A stretch of DNA of 64,000 nucleotides. It comes from Adiantum capillus-veneris. Its lineage: Eukaryota > Streptophyta > Polypodiopsida > Polypodiales > Pteridaceae. The DNA lies in NCBI GenBank assembly GCA_014529385.2, contig CM043949.1, positions 106,744,554 to 106,808,553 of the forward strand, written 5' to 3'. This document shows positions 42,090 through 53,659 of this stretch, piece by piece. A program made the translations under genes and the position numbers. The notes beneath the pieces were generated by a model that saw nothing but the letters and a program-made list of their open reading frames with translations, was not told the DNA's origin and did no database searches. Every line of letters starts with the position of its first letter. The stretch's first letter is position 1.

Positions 42090-42134
<45 letters not shown>

Positions 42135-42186
42135 CAGCCTAGACGCGGGATGCTGTTGTGGAGGGGGGGGGGGGGGGGGGGGGGGG
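41817..42186. repeat. (CT)n tracts and 24-base poly-G
   Basis: (CT)n at 41817-41911, (CT)n at 42092-42131 and an unbroken 24-base G run at 42163-42186. Open frames here encode only Ser-Leu, Arg-Glu or Gly runs and are not genes. Confidence 0.95.
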
Positions 42187-42574
42187 TACGTTGGATGCTG
42201 ATGTGGAAAGGGGGGATATTCAGATTTTAACCACAACACTAATGAATTTATATATAGGAGTTCTTAGAGCTAAAGATTCGGAGACCAAACTCCCAAGGCT
42301 AGACAATGAAATTATACTTGGGTGGTTTGCATTCAGTATTGGCTATCTTTGATCACTTCTCATTGAGCATTGGGACAATTGTCTAGTACATGATGAGGTT
42401 CACCAAAGCTCTCCACATTGGCTTTCTAGGGGGGTGGGAATGGAGAGAGCTTTTGGAGGGAGCTTTTCTAATCCTTTCACATGAGTAGTGTTTGCAAGTA
42501 AAAGCTTTCCACGCCCTCGTTGGAGAGCGCTTTTTGGAAGGAGCTTTTTTTGTTGTTTTACAATCCAATTGAAT

Positions 42575-42940
42575 CCTCAATCTAACATGTACATAGAAAA
42601 AAATCATGCTTCGAACATAGGGACATGACAAGAAGATACACACCACCCTATTAAATCACGAAGTGCTCTAAAAAGCATTATCATATCAAATCAACATCTA
42701 ACATGTATTAACCAAAACATGTTAGAAGTATTTGCAATTCAATCTAACATGTACATCGAAAAAAAATATGCTTCAAATGTAGGGGTAGGACTAGAAGATA
42801 CACGCCACCCTTCTAAATCACGAAATTCTCCAAAAAGTATTACAATATTTAATCATCATCTAACATGTAATAACCAAAAAATGTGCTTCGCACATAGTAG
42901 AAGAGCAGCAAGACATAAGCCACCCTTTTAAATCATGAAT
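42575..42940 (+). repeat. degenerate tandem repeat, about 150-bp unit
   Basis: CAATCTAACATGTACAT.GAAAAAAA.TATGCTTC recurs near 42578 and 42739. The following AAGATACAC.CCACCCT..TAAATCACGAA recurs near 42633, 42794 and, more loosely, 42910. Two full units and one partial one; no coding signal. Confidence 0.75.
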
Positions 42941-43097
42941 TCCCACACGAATTGTTCCTCTGAACCGTTATCGTGAGCACTATTATCACCTCTTTCCCAT
43001 GTCCGAATACCCCAAAAAGGATGGTGCAATAGCGCTTGCATCCCTGTACTTTATAATTATTTTGCAATGATTTACCAATTCTAGATCCTAACCACTC

Positions 43098-44236
43098 TTA
43101 AAATTGAACCTTGCTTTCGTTTGGTATACGACGGATTGCCCACATTTTCTGATGAATGTCTATCTCCTCAACCACTAGCCCACCCTCGTGCTCTTTGACT
43201 ACCTGACTGGACACTATGGTAGTTGAGACCTCTACAAGTTCGTGGGATGTTTTGAGTGAGATACTTTGGCCAATGTGAAGCATTTTCCTCCTCACAGCTT
43301 ATTGTCCCAACCTATTTTTGCTTTCTGGCTACTATAATATTATCTCCCTCCATTGCCAATCGCAAATAGAGTGGTGTACCTCCGATCCCATCCTCAATCT
43401 CTTTAGCAATAGTAGTTGAGCCTAGTCCTTGGACTTGTTGTGTCCGACGAGCAAGTTTTTCTGCAGACATTCCAGCTCCTTGATATATATCCTTAAAAAA
43501 AGCAAGCATCTTCACACTTTGAAGCAAAGTGTCTGATAGATTAGACACTCATGCATCATACAAGCTCAATGTTTCTTTGTTTCCTCGCCAGCAAGCCAAC
43601 TCGCGTGCTTTATTTCAGCAAGGTTTGTAGTTGGAATGTACGACAGATCATCCACTTCCTACAACATATTGTTATTATGGGATTGCATTAAAGCACTGAA
43701 ATACAGGACTCTGTCAAAAAATTGTTTGGCAATGTTTACCCCAACGAAGTGTTTTCTCCAGCAAGGGTACCACACATGCCACCAACTTAGCCAACAATCC
43801 ATTTGCGACAAGTTACAATTGGACACCTTACCAAAAGCCCACCAAGCTCGTATGGACCTGTAACAAGCTGGTTGCCTCTTCCTCAGTCCTTGCACAACAC
43901 CACAATTTACACTAACGCTTATGCTTATCTTGAAAATTTTTATGCACATATTGCATGGCGTGAATCTGCAAGCTTTGCTCCCAATTAAACAAGCAGAAGC
44001 GTTCCTTTCCTTCCATAACATTGTATGGTCCTTCGTTGAATACAGTTCGAATAGCTTTTCAATTTGCTCCAGCCCCATATGCCATTAAACCTTCTAAAAT
44101 CAGTTGGACGATGTCCGTTGTCCAGCAACACCGAATTCATCATTTCCCAGAACATGATCTGCACCTGTGTGTCTTCTTCTTTCATCTCGTAGATGGCAAT
44201 TGTTTGCATTTCTTGAATCCTACAAAGATTAATCAT
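43098..44236 (-). pseudogene. MULE-family transposase-like gene, degenerate
   Basis: Sensible protein is spread over three minus-strand frames. In order: MKEEDTQVQIMFWEMMN (44190 region); GANxKAIRTVFNEGPYNVME then CLFNWEQSLQIHAMQY (44070-43930); YRSIRAWWAFGKVSNC with WLSWWHVWYPCW (43860-43750); IPTTNLAEIKHASWLAG (43640 region); SDTLLQSVKMLAFFKDIYQG (43540); WAIRRIPNESKVQF (43110). This order of ANWNAVR / CxFHW / IRAWW / NLAExxHxxW blocks matches a transposase-like family I associate with Mutator-like elements in seed-free plants. Frameshifts and stops throughout. It lies between the two inverted arms. Confidence 0.55.
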
Positions 44237-44306
44237 TGCCAGTGTAATCTATGTTTTTTCTACCTATTTTGAACCCGAAGATATTTTGTTGTCTTTCTTT
44301 CTTCTT

Positions 44307-44720
44307 CTATCCAAACATCTTGCGTTGATTCCTAGCGCACAGAAAATGTTTCTTGAAGTTTCTTGGTTGAGTTTCCAGCCACAAGACCTTTTCATCAGTG
44401 GAGTTGTTAAATAACTCCACCATTGACACATTTGATCTTGAGGACATTCCCATACCCATATTTGTGACCAACATAAACTTCATGAACAAGGTTGTATCCA
44501 ATACAAATTGAAATTGATCACCTAATGCCACACCATCCTCCACCTGAGTCTCAATGTCATTATCTGGAGAAAAACTGATGGAAAACATCTCGCAGTTACT
44601 ACTACCCCCATAATCTCTAGGATTGACCATGGCAAATCTTGTAGGGCAAACAAGAAACAAAGGCTCACTGCTAATAGTATTCAAGAACAAACTCACCTTG
44701 CCTGACGAGACTGAAGCCAT
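44307..44720 (-). CDS. unrecognised 137-codon open frame
   Basis: An open frame just upstream of the transposase remnant on the same strand, of balanced composition (VSLFLNTISSEPLFLVCP; FSISFSPDNDIETQVEDG). I do not recognise it. It could be the N-terminal part of the transposase gene or an unrelated fragment. The ATG is at its 5' end. Confidence 0.3.
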   Translation of the reverse strand: MASVSSGKVSLFLNTISSEPLFLVCPTRFAMVNPRDYGGSSNCEMFSISFSPDNDIETQVEDGVALGDQFQFVLDTTLFMKFMLVTNMGMGMSSRSNVSMVELFNNSTDEKVLWLETQPRNFKKHFLCARNQRKMFG

Positions 44721-44757
44721 CGCCGGGAGTATCCTTTAGAGCTTACAATTGCCCAAT

Positions 44758-44758
<1 letters not shown>

Positions 44759-44840
<82 letters not shown>

Positions 44841-44853
44841 CTCTTCTCTCTCT

Positions 44854-44896
<43 letters not shown>
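44759..44896. repeat. microsatellite (CT)n(AT)n ... (CT)n
   Basis: CT run, AT run to 44836, then a second CT run to 44896. Nearly pure. Confidence 0.96.
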
Positions 44897-44899
<3 letters not shown>

Positions 44900-45019
44900 A
44901 GCCAGCTAAGCCCACTACCAAAAGTGGTACCCCAACTCTGACATCCGTGGCTCCTGCAGTCTCTCCCTCACTCGACTTTTCTACCTGTGAGCCACTTACC
45001 CTACCCCTGACCTGTGGCA

Positions 45020-45392
45020 AGCTATCATCTCTACGGTACTCAGAGGTTTACTGCTACCCACCCATGGCATGGGCTTGTAAACCCGCTCGCAGCACTGCAA
45101 GCTTAGGCACGGAGGAAATCCAGCCTGCTTTGGCCTTGACGGAGCATTAGGTTTCAAGCCATGCTTTACCATGTGGCAAACCATGCTTTGCATTTTCCCC
45201 GGCAAGACATACACACACAGCGCTATCATCTCTGCAGCACTCAGAGGTTTCCTGCTACCCACCCATGGCCAGGGCTTGTAAACCCGCTAGCAGCCCCCCT
45301 CAACTAGCTTTTGCAAGCTCAGGCACAGAGGAATTCCAGCCTTGAAGGAGCATTAGGTTTCAAGCCATGCTTTACCATGTGGGAATGGCCCG
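45020..45392 (+). repeat. tandem duplication, about 200-bp unit
   Basis: GCTATCATCTCT.C..(T/C)ACTCAGAGGTTT, CTGCTACCCACCCATGG, GGGCTTGTAAACCCGCT and GCATTAGGTTTCAAGCCATG each occur twice, about 200 bp apart. The copies differ by indels. No coding function is recognised, although the minus strand is open across one copy. Confidence 0.8.
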
Positions 45393-45982
45393 GATGTGTG
45401 GACCGGCTACATGGATAGCTGCCAGTGTTATCACGCTATGCCCCCATGGAGCATTATGCCATGCTTGCGGAGCATGAAAGATGCGTTGCCCAACAGTCTC
45501 TCTCGAACCATATGAGATTCCTTCTGTGCTATACCCCTAATCTATGTGGCAACCATTCAAAAAATACAACATGATAAGGAGCTTCATCTCCTCTACACTC
45601 TTCTCTGCCTGCTTGAACCCCCTACCTGCATTACGGATCCGCTCGCTTTCTATTCTACAAAAGGCTAATCCCACCTTTATTATGGTATGCGGCTTGATAA
45701 ATCCATGGTACAGAAATTTGTGGTACCACCACCATTCTATCTCTGCATATTACAAAATAACGACTTCACACTACATATCTGCTCTATTCTAGTTTATGAA
45801 GCATGATAAGGCTATGGTACAATGTGTTATGCTAACACCACAAAACTATCTCTCATGCTGCAGATTAAAGTCTTCATACTATTGATTATCACATGCTACT
45901 AATATACACTAATTAGAAAGTCGGACTAATTCTATGCCATAGAGTATCTAGGAACTATGGTACTAAAACCATATTTTTTTAT
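45393..45982. other. no recognisable feature
   Basis: About 590 bp of unique-looking sequence. The plus-strand frame 45544-45792 shows no domain. A leader of the following retroelement remnant is possible. Confidence 0.4.
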
Positions 45983-47550
45983 GTGCTACAGATCGAAGCA
46001 TGTTGGGACCCCGCACCCCTGCAATTGGGTTATGGCTCCCTCACCCCAGCTCCACCTCCGATTGTGCAGGGACTTTTGCTCTGCATCAAAGACCCCTCCT
46101 ATCATGCGACCCTCACCGGGCTGGACAATGCAGCCATTGCTACAAATGCACACACAGATTTGCTCCTCCTCAACTTATTGGACCTCCCCGCATGGTTCAG
46201 AATGTATTCTCTGGCTCAGGAGAACACATTGGCACCAGTGCACAGGCTAAAAGAGCTTGCAACAAGCCTAAAAGATAGCTAAGGATGACGAGCGCGAGCA
46301 GAAGGAATGGATGGAGCACTCACCCAACCTTATGAGGCGCTTTATGGAAGCACATGGAAAGAAGCTCCGGGATGACCCACTGTCACGGCAAAAGAAACGC
46401 CACCTGCTCAATGGCTTCGACAAGGTCACCCTCACACTACCAACTAAGGCCACTAGCTCTCTATTCCCCACAGATTTGGATGAAGAAGAATTACTTCTCG
46501 CAAACAAAAGCTTCACTCTCAATAGCCCTACCCCTAGTCTTACTCAAAAGCCCTTTGAAACATACACTCACCCCTACATCCCCAAACGATTCTTGGAGCT
46601 TCTGTTAGCTAATGCACATCATAAGCCTTGGTCAATAGGTAATTTCACCCTTATGGCACCTTTGTCTGAAGGGCTCCTCTTCACACTACTCAATGGGAAG
46701 GACAAGAAAGCTCTAAAGCTTGGTTTATAGCAAGTACTCGAGTCCAACACCTCTACCCTCTTTGAAAACTCCCTCATAGCTGCCCCCTTCACCATGTCCA
46801 AGTTTGACACAACAAGGTGCAAAACAGCCTATGGATGCACCATTGGTGTGAAAGGAGTAATCTCAATTACTGGGCGGGAAACCAACTATACTACTCAAGT
46901 GTGGAATGTCCACAGGCCCTTCTTGAAATGTGGTTGCGAGCATGTGGGTCAGGGAGATGCGTGCAAAGATGGGAACGTGCTATGGTCGACCATGCACTCT
47001 GGATGGTCATGCACCATCTTCTTCCCAAGTCCAAGCTTAAAGAGGACCACCATCTCCTTTCCCAGTTGGATCGAGAAGGAAGCGCAGGAGGCAATCAAAG
47101 CCGTGCTCATTCACTTACTTACAAACAAAAACTAAAGGAAGCCATCCAATATTCTATCTTGTCAGATCAGAAAGCCCCCTCTGTGGACTCAACTCAGAAG
47201 TCGGTACCTTCATCTATGCAGCCATCAACCCTAGCAGAATGCCGGACATGCAGAGCGGTAAGCGTGCCAGGTCAAAAAATAATCAACACATTAGAGGACG
47301 TGGACGGCAACCCTACACACCACAATGCCCTGTCACATCCTCCGCCTCTCTATCTAGGTGGACCAATGGGTCGCCGGCCGACTCTTCTAGCAGTTGCTTC
47401 ACGCCACAAGGAGTCTCTTTGTACCTAGCCTTCTCCTCACAACCCCCTTGCTCGGCACAACCTTCTGTGCAGAACTCACGCACCCACCCTGTATTTACTG
47501 CTCAATGTGCTAACAGTGCTAAGGCCCTACTCTATGACTAAAATGTGTTT
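45983..47550 (+). pseudogene. possible N-terminal region of Penelope-like retroelement
   Basis: The frame from 45983 to 46282 (LDLPAWFRMYSLAQEN, VHRLKELATSLK) joins by a one-base shift near 46265 to another frame (46272-46730). That frame has a charged coiled coil (KDDEREQKEWMEHSPN), NLMRRFMEAHGKKL, and DLDEEELLLANKSFTLNSP. Motifs of the LxxxExxLLxKGxxFxPTP type precede the RT core in the retroelement family recognised at 48242. Past 46730 the frame stops repeatedly; CKTAYGC and GKRARSKNNQ-like pieces are unassigned. Same strand and order as the RT, 0.7 kb upstream. Confidence 0.4.
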
Positions 47551-47805
47551 TCTGAAAATTGCAAGTCATCCATGATGAGCATGGTCACCTTTTTTTGAAG
47601 AAAAAATCTCCCTCCAAAGGCACTTTTGTGCCAATTTTGTTTGGAAACCCTCTCCTAGACATACCTAACCTAAAGGCTTTTCTAAGCTTTTTCTTTTTTG
47701 GACTTTGTATTGCCACCACCCCCACCTGGGATGAATGTCTCTTCAGTTTAGCCTTTTTTCCCCCTTTAAAATTTCAGCTATGTAATGGCTTCAAAAAAAT
47801 TAAAA
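47551..47805 (+). other. unassigned open stretch
   Basis: A frame rich in Phe, Leu and Lys runs 47559-47816 and enters the inverted arm. No domain is recognised. It may be a spacer of the retroelement. Confidence 0.3.
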
Positions 47806-47913
47806 GGTATTCCTAATTCAAAGATTCCCTCACAACAACAAAAACAATGCGCTAGTCCATAGCATGTAGCAACGGGCAATGATGAAGCATGTAGATTGCA
47901 ACAATATTAGCTG

Positions 47914-47992
<79 letters not shown>

Positions 47993-48246
47993 CACTTTAA
48001 AGAGAAGAAAACGCTAAAAATAAAATAAAGGAGAAGAGGAACACTTCTTTATATGGGTGCACAAAAGGTCTTTTGACTTTCCACCTTCATATGTCTTTTG
48101 ACTTTCCATCTTCATGGGTCTTTTGACTTTTCACCTTCATATGTCTTTTGACTTCCTACCTTCATTTGTCTTTTCATTTTCTAAACTAACCCTTCACTTA
48201 TGCACTTAATATGTTTTGTATGAATTTTTATTTTTCTGAGATTGGG
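47806..48246 (-). repeat. long inverted repeat, right arm
   Basis: Reverse complement of 41136-41522. It carries five units of a roughly 24-bp minisatellite (GTCTTTTGACTTTCCACCTTCATAT, 48068-48172), against two or three in the left arm. A long (GA)n (47917-47989) replaces the left arm's poly-C/(CT)n. It ends at GAGATTGGGGAG, just where the RT frame begins. Confidence 0.8.
47917..47989. repeat. (GA)n microsatellite
   Basis: About 36 uninterrupted GA units within the right inverted arm. Confidence 0.97.
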
Positions 48247-49948
48247 GAGACCTAATGGTAGGGAAGTGTTTGCTTTTCAGCATGATTCTTTGTCTACTTG
48301 TGCATGTCATACTTTATCTGACGAAATTAACAAGACCCGGGGACATCTTATCTCTACAAACATAAGGAAATTTGTTAGCCCACAGCTTGCCACACTAAGA
48401 TCTTATGGTTTGGGACACATACCTTCTAGGCCACCACTACTTGAAGAAGCCATCATTGAATTAATTAAAGTCATGGACTTCCTCAACTCAAGTAACATTA
48501 TTAGCCGCCCTCTAGGGCTCTCTCGGGAAAGCATGCACCAAATGCTCTATGGGTATTGCAATAAATACCTCCCTTTAAAAAGGAAACACAGAGCATACTC
48601 TGATCTCCAACCCGAGATCAATAAGCTTAGAATCTATTTTTTCATCACATGTCTTGATAAAGCAGCCAGTAACCCGGTCCTAATTTGCAAACAACTAATT
48701 ATCACAGAGGCCAACAAAAGGCTGCAAGGACTTGACTTTGAGCCATACACCATGGGAGTCGACCACACGCTATCATACATAAGCAACACTCTCACCCCAT
48801 ATTGCAAGTCAAAAACAACTCTTTACCCTTTCTTACAGCAACCTACAAAAGCCACAAGGAGGAATTTCGATGGATAACATGTGGCTCTAATTGTTGTTTC
48901 ACAGAAATTTCTCTGCTTATGGCATGCATCCTCAAGACATGCATCCCTTACCTCAAAGAACGAGCCAAAAAATTCAACCTCAAGGCTCTCCTATGCCACA
49001 ACTTGCATATTCAATCTTGGTGGATAGTGGATTCTATTTATGAGTGTGCCCTTAATCTACCAAAAGAAGCAAAAACATTGTACTCAGGTGATATAAAAAG
49101 ATGTTATGAAAATATCCCCCACCAGGGATCTCAAGGTCTGATTCACCACATCACACGCCTATTTTTTGTGGCTTCTCTATTGCACACCAACCATTCATAT
49201 CATTGAAAAGACTCCCTTCTTCATGTACCGAAGGATCATGGTCTGCACACCCCTACAAATCAGGCCTCTCATTCTCACTTCAACAAGTGATTGAACTTAA
49301 CACATGGCTCATCAACCACAGTGTGTGTATAGGCAGATCAATGGCATACCCATGGGATTAGAATGCTCCTCCCTATGGTGTAATCTCTACCTTCATGCTC
49401 TAGAATATGATTACCTTGCGAAAACCCTTAACTCACCTAGCCCAAAATCTATCTTGGAAAAATTTGGCATGCCTTATAGATACTTTGCAAACCGCCTCAT
49501 CATTAACTTAGAAGACCCTCTATAGTTCATAAATAATAACATCATATACCCTGATTGCCTAAGCATTGAAAGTAATTTCGGCACCCAAGCCAAATTTCTC
49601 AACCTCCAACTCACAATCACTGACAACCAATTAATCAAAAAACTCTCCAAAAAAGAGGATGGCCTACCCTACAAACCTATCAAATATTTCCAAAGGTCAA
49701 GTAATAGACCTACAGAATGGGCCTACAAAGTAATTATGTCCCAACTAAAACCCATTCTTTTTTGTAACACATACCCATTAGAAGTTGCAAAAGACATCAA
49801 AAATCACATCCAAGCATTCTGTAACAACGATTTTGAACGCGCAAAATTATGGCGATTGGTCAGAGTGCACTTGCAGAACTACACAGCATCCTCATACACA
49901 TGCTTAATCAACGATATCTTGGAGCACCTTAAAATTGGAGGACACTAG
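48242..49948 (+). pseudogene. reverse transcriptase of Penelope-like type, degenerate
   Basis: Protein read over frames 48242-48877, 48802-49206 and 49200-49948. Blocks in order: CACHTLSDE with GHLISTNIRKF; LRSYGLGHIPSRP; FFITCLDKAASNPVLICKQL (RT entry); TATYKSHKEEFRWITCGSN, TEISLLMACILKT; LYSGDIKRCYENIP (motif A with catalytic Asp); VYRQINGIPMGLECSSLWCN (motif B); YRYFANRLIIN (motif C, where xDD or xDN is expected); FLNLQLTITDNQ; a basic tail to a stop at 49946-49948. The QIxGIPMG motif and order fit Penelope-like elements and related RTs, not LTR or LINE RTs. Frameshifts near 48830 and 49200 and a TAG at 49523 break it. No GIY-YIG endonuclease follows. Motif C has lost its Asp. Confidence 0.75.
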
Positions 49949-50743
49949 GACCCCCAGGAGATCATACCTCCTAGTGTGGGTGGAGGTGGGTCTCTCCCCA
50001 TGATGTCGACAGGCATACAAACAAGTCTTGGTGGAAAAACCCCCTTAAAACACACACCCCTCTCAAAACATACCTCACACCACAAAAATGGCCTTGGAAG
50101 GAAATACCTCCTACAAAAAAACGTGGGTGAAAAAGGGAAGAGTGGTAGCCTCATTCAAAAAGGAATCTATAACTGACCACCTCCACGTCCCTCACCTAAA
50201 AACAATAAAGAAAGACCTCCCACTCCCCCCCCCTTTTCTTTGCACGGCTGAGATTATTTAGAGGGAACCAAGAACTTGGAGAAAACTATATAAAGACAAG
50301 ACTCCCAAAAAGATCTTTGCAAGAGGATTTCATACTATCTCACCAAGTGCTGTACTTCCTGCAACTATCTAATCCTACACCATGAACCCTCTCAACCAAG
50401 TGTTGTCTCATGCATGATTTATTAGGGTGACATCAATAACACGTAGGAGTTTCTTATGACACCTGCTTTCCACCTTATGAACTAAACTTTTTCTTATTTC
50501 TTTTTTGGGTGATGGTGGCAGGTAACAAGACTCTCCTCTCTCTAATACATGTGCATGATGGACACCCATCGCCAATAACATCAAAACTATTGTAAACTTC
50601 TCCAAGTTGCTCTAAAATAGGCTCACTTTGCCTATGGATGTAGATTTTTTAATTACATGTCTGCTTCTTTGGACATACATGTGTAATTCTTTCATCTCTA
50701 CTCCCCTAAAATTTCAGGAAATTTTGAATTGTTCCATTTAATA

Positions 50744-50744
<1 letters not shown>
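49949..50744. other. no recognisable feature
   Basis: About 800 bp following the RT stop. It may hold the retroelement's 3' end and flanking DNA. Short frames show no domains, and no terminal repeat is identifiable. Confidence 0.4.

Positions 50745-50821
<77 letters not shown>
50745..50821. repeat. microsatellite (CT)n(TA)n
   Basis: CT run to about 50795, then TA run to 50821. Confidence 0.97.
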
Positions 50822-50968
50822 CTAGCTCTTCTTCCAACTCCTTTCTATCTCACTCTATTCAAACACTCTTTAGATCCCTCTCTCTCTAACAAGCAAAATT
50901 TAACAAGCGTGAAAAATATATTAAAATAGCTCCACCTAATGAGCGTATATAATGAGAATCGAGGAGGT

Positions 50969-51184
50969 TGTTACCATATACATGTGATAGTGATTGTGTG
51001 AACACACTTAGGACCGTCGAGGCATTACTAGGAGATTTTTTCCCCGTGCATTGTATATAATCCCATCACTCTAGGGCTATCTTATCTTTCCATTCCACAC
51101 TAAGTAATATGCTCTCCGTGTGTGCCTTGAGCTTCCTTTGTCTTTTCCAAGCTGTGTGTGTTTTCCTGCAACCCTAATTCTAGC
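50969..51184 (+). repeat. 5' LTR of Copia-J (putative)
   Basis: It lies immediately upstream of a Copia-type primer site, starts TGTTACCATA, ends TTCTAGCA and carries a TATA-like TGTATATAATCCC near 51053. Length is about 216 bp. The 3' LTR is not in the window, so the left limit is inferred. Confidence 0.55.
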
Positions 51185-51186
51185 AA

Positions 51187-51198
51187 TTGGTATCATAG
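51187..51198 (+). promoter_or_regulatory. primer binding site of Copia-J
   Basis: TGGTATCATAGC, one base different from the initiator-Met site TGGTATCAGAGC, two bases after the LTR. Confidence 0.7.
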
Positions 51199-51535
51199 CA
51201 AGTTGCATCCTCTCGGGCTTAGTCGTCAGCAGCTCCAACACACACCTTCTCACTTTCTCCGATTTCTTTGGCAAGCTTTCATAGGTCAACAAATATTTTG
51301 GGATAGCTCGTAGAGCTGGGTTTGCTCCGAGTTTTGATTCGGGCTCATTTCGGCCTCTGTTTACAGATAGTATTGCGCAAGCTATTTTGTCATTTTGTGC
51401 AAAAATTTTGTCAATGTTGTTTTTTGCATAACAGGTCCCTTACAATTTTCTATGATTTGTGCTATATAGCACGTGTTGTTCCCACTTCGTTTCTCCTCTT
51501 TTCGGGCAGTTTTCACATCAGGTGCAACATTTACC

Positions 51536-53659
51536 ATGGTTGACAACAACACATATGTGTTCAAGATGTTTGCTGTTGATGATAGATTGGATCGGGACAA
51601 TTTCCCTATATTGGCTTATATGATGCAACATGTCCTTGTGTCAAAGGGAGTTTGGAACATTGTGCAAGGCATTGATGTACATCACGGTTCCGAGGATGTA
51701 GGTGATGATGAGGATGTTGTAGGTTTTGGTGGCAGGATTACTGCTACCAGAGCTCTTTTGCCTATCACCACTGAGCAAGCTCGTTGGGATGCACGGGCTC
51801 ATGCATTGATTGCATTGCCTATGAAGCGCACTATTACTCCTCAAATTTGTTCAACAACATCTACAAAACAGGCTTGGGATATTCTGGCTCGTCTCTATGC
51901 AAGTCGCAATGAGGCAAAAATTGCCTTGCTGCGTAAAGAGCTGGAGTCAAAGATTATGCATGAGAAAGATGATATGAACACTTTCCTTGCTGGTGTCAAG
52001 GATATCAATGAGTAACGTATTTTGCAGACGAAGTCAATTCTGACAGTTTCCTTATGCAAACTGTTCTTGATGCTTTGCCAGATTCTTACCAAACTTTTGC
52101 TAATACTTGGAGACTTATGACCCAAGGAAATCCAAATGTTATCAATTTTGATGCACGTTGCTATTGCAAGAGTCACTTTCTAAAAAATACAGGACTAGAC
52201 ATCATGTAGTTGAATAGGCTTTTATTATTGCTCAAAGAGATAGTGGTAACAGCAATTTAGCCACTTCTCATGGTTCTTTTGCGAGTGGTAAATCACATGT
52301 TCATAATGCTTCTGCTGGCAGCAATTTGTCTGGGAATTCCGGTGATAAGGGAAAAAAGAAGATGCGTTGTCGTTATTATAAAAGCTAATGATCACTTGAT
52401 CAAGTAGTGTCCAAAATTGAAGGCAAAGAGGCTGGTTCCACTACAAATATTGGTTCCATCATAAATGTAGCTATTGTTGAGTCTTCTATGAAAGGAGATT
52501 GTGATGCTGATGCTGATGCATAATGGGATTTTAGTGCAAAATGAACTTGTAATCCTTTTGTCCATGATACATGTTTGTCAGTTGTTGTAGATGCTCATGT
52601 GTGGTACTTTGACATTGGTGCTACAAAGCACATTACCTCTCATCGTGACTTGTCAAGGATGTCCCTCATGGAAATTCAGGCACTTGTGCCAACAATGCAT
52701 GTTATCCGATCAAAGGAGTTGGAAAGATTGTGCTAACTGCTGCACCTGGCAGTTCTTTTACACTTGTTGATGCATTGTATGTACTTGGGATCAAGAAGAA
52801 TCTTTTGTCTGTATCTACACTTGCTAGACTTGGTCTTGTAGTCAAATTTTTGGATGACAGATTTACAGTACATGATCTCAGCTTTGGTGATGAAATTGTT
52901 GCATCTGACATTTTATGTCGTGGGTTGTATAAGCTCACTTTGTACACGTGTGGGTAGAATTTTACAAATGAAGTTGTGGATTTTAAGGCTATTTCAGATG
53001 CAAAACTTTGGCATGCACGTTTTGGCCATCTGAAATTTACCAACTCGCTATGTTTGCAAAAATCTGATATGGTTCCTTCTTTGCCGCCTCTTGAAGCACC
53101 TGTTAAACACGTTTGTGAAGGCTGTATTTTGTGTAAGATGCAACGTTCGAGGTTTTCAAAGGATGGTTCAATTAGGGCCACGTGTAGGTTGCAGCTTGTG
53201 CACAATGATGTTTGTGGGCCCATGCAAACTCCGTCTTTGGGCAATTACCATTACTTCGTGACTTTCATTGATGATTACTCCATACATGCATGGGTGTATC
53301 CATGCAAATCAAAGTCTGAAGTATTTATGTGCTTCAAACAATTTCTGGCTATGGTTGAAAATGTCTCGAAATGTACTATGGGCACCCTAGATCGAGGGGG
53401 GGGAGGGAGTATATGTTTCATGAATTTAATGAATTTCTCTCTAGTCGTGGGATAAAACACCAACATACAGTGTTGTATTTGCCTCAACAAAATGGTGTTG
53501 TTGAGAGGAAAAATAGGTCACTGACAAAAATGGCACGATGTATGGTCAAAAGTCAACCTTTGCACATTCATTTTTCCACTTATGTACTAAACAGGTGTCC
53601 TACAAATGCTTTGCAGTCTATGACTCCATATGAAACATGGCATGATAGTGAAAGGGTGG
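51536..53659 (+). pseudogene. Copia-J gag, protease and integrase, truncated
   Basis: ATG at 51536 (MVDNNTYVFKMF). The Copia gag domain includes LARLYASRNEAKIALLRKEL; a stop at 52013 is followed in another frame by QTVLDALPDSYQTF. The knuckle region (KKMRCRYYKS) is destroyed by stops. The protease site reads FDIGATKHITSH (Asp-Ile-Gly for Asp-Ser-Gly). The integrase finger (LWHARFGHLKF to CEGCILCKM) and core (LVHNDVCGP, FIDDYSIHAWVY, LPQQNGVVERKNR) are present, with a frameshift at a run of ten Gs near 53397 that disrupts the second catalytic Asp region. It is cut near 53659 by the Gypsy-K LTR; RT and RNase H are absent. Confidence 0.85.

Noticed and set aside
41622-42239. Several open frames of Ser-Leu, Arg-Glu or Gly/Pro runs
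   Set aside because: They are translations of (CT)n and poly-G tracts and have no independent coding signal.
46817-47428. Possible GIY-YIG endonuclease of the Penelope-like element
   Set aside because: CKTAYGC and a few spaced residues looked suggestive, but no GIY or YIG motif and no consistent frame could be found.
41136-48246. Calling the whole interval one intact Mutator-like transposon
   Set aside because: No target duplication is visible, the transposase is broken, and the Penelope-like remnant straddles one arm. Kept as a finding only.
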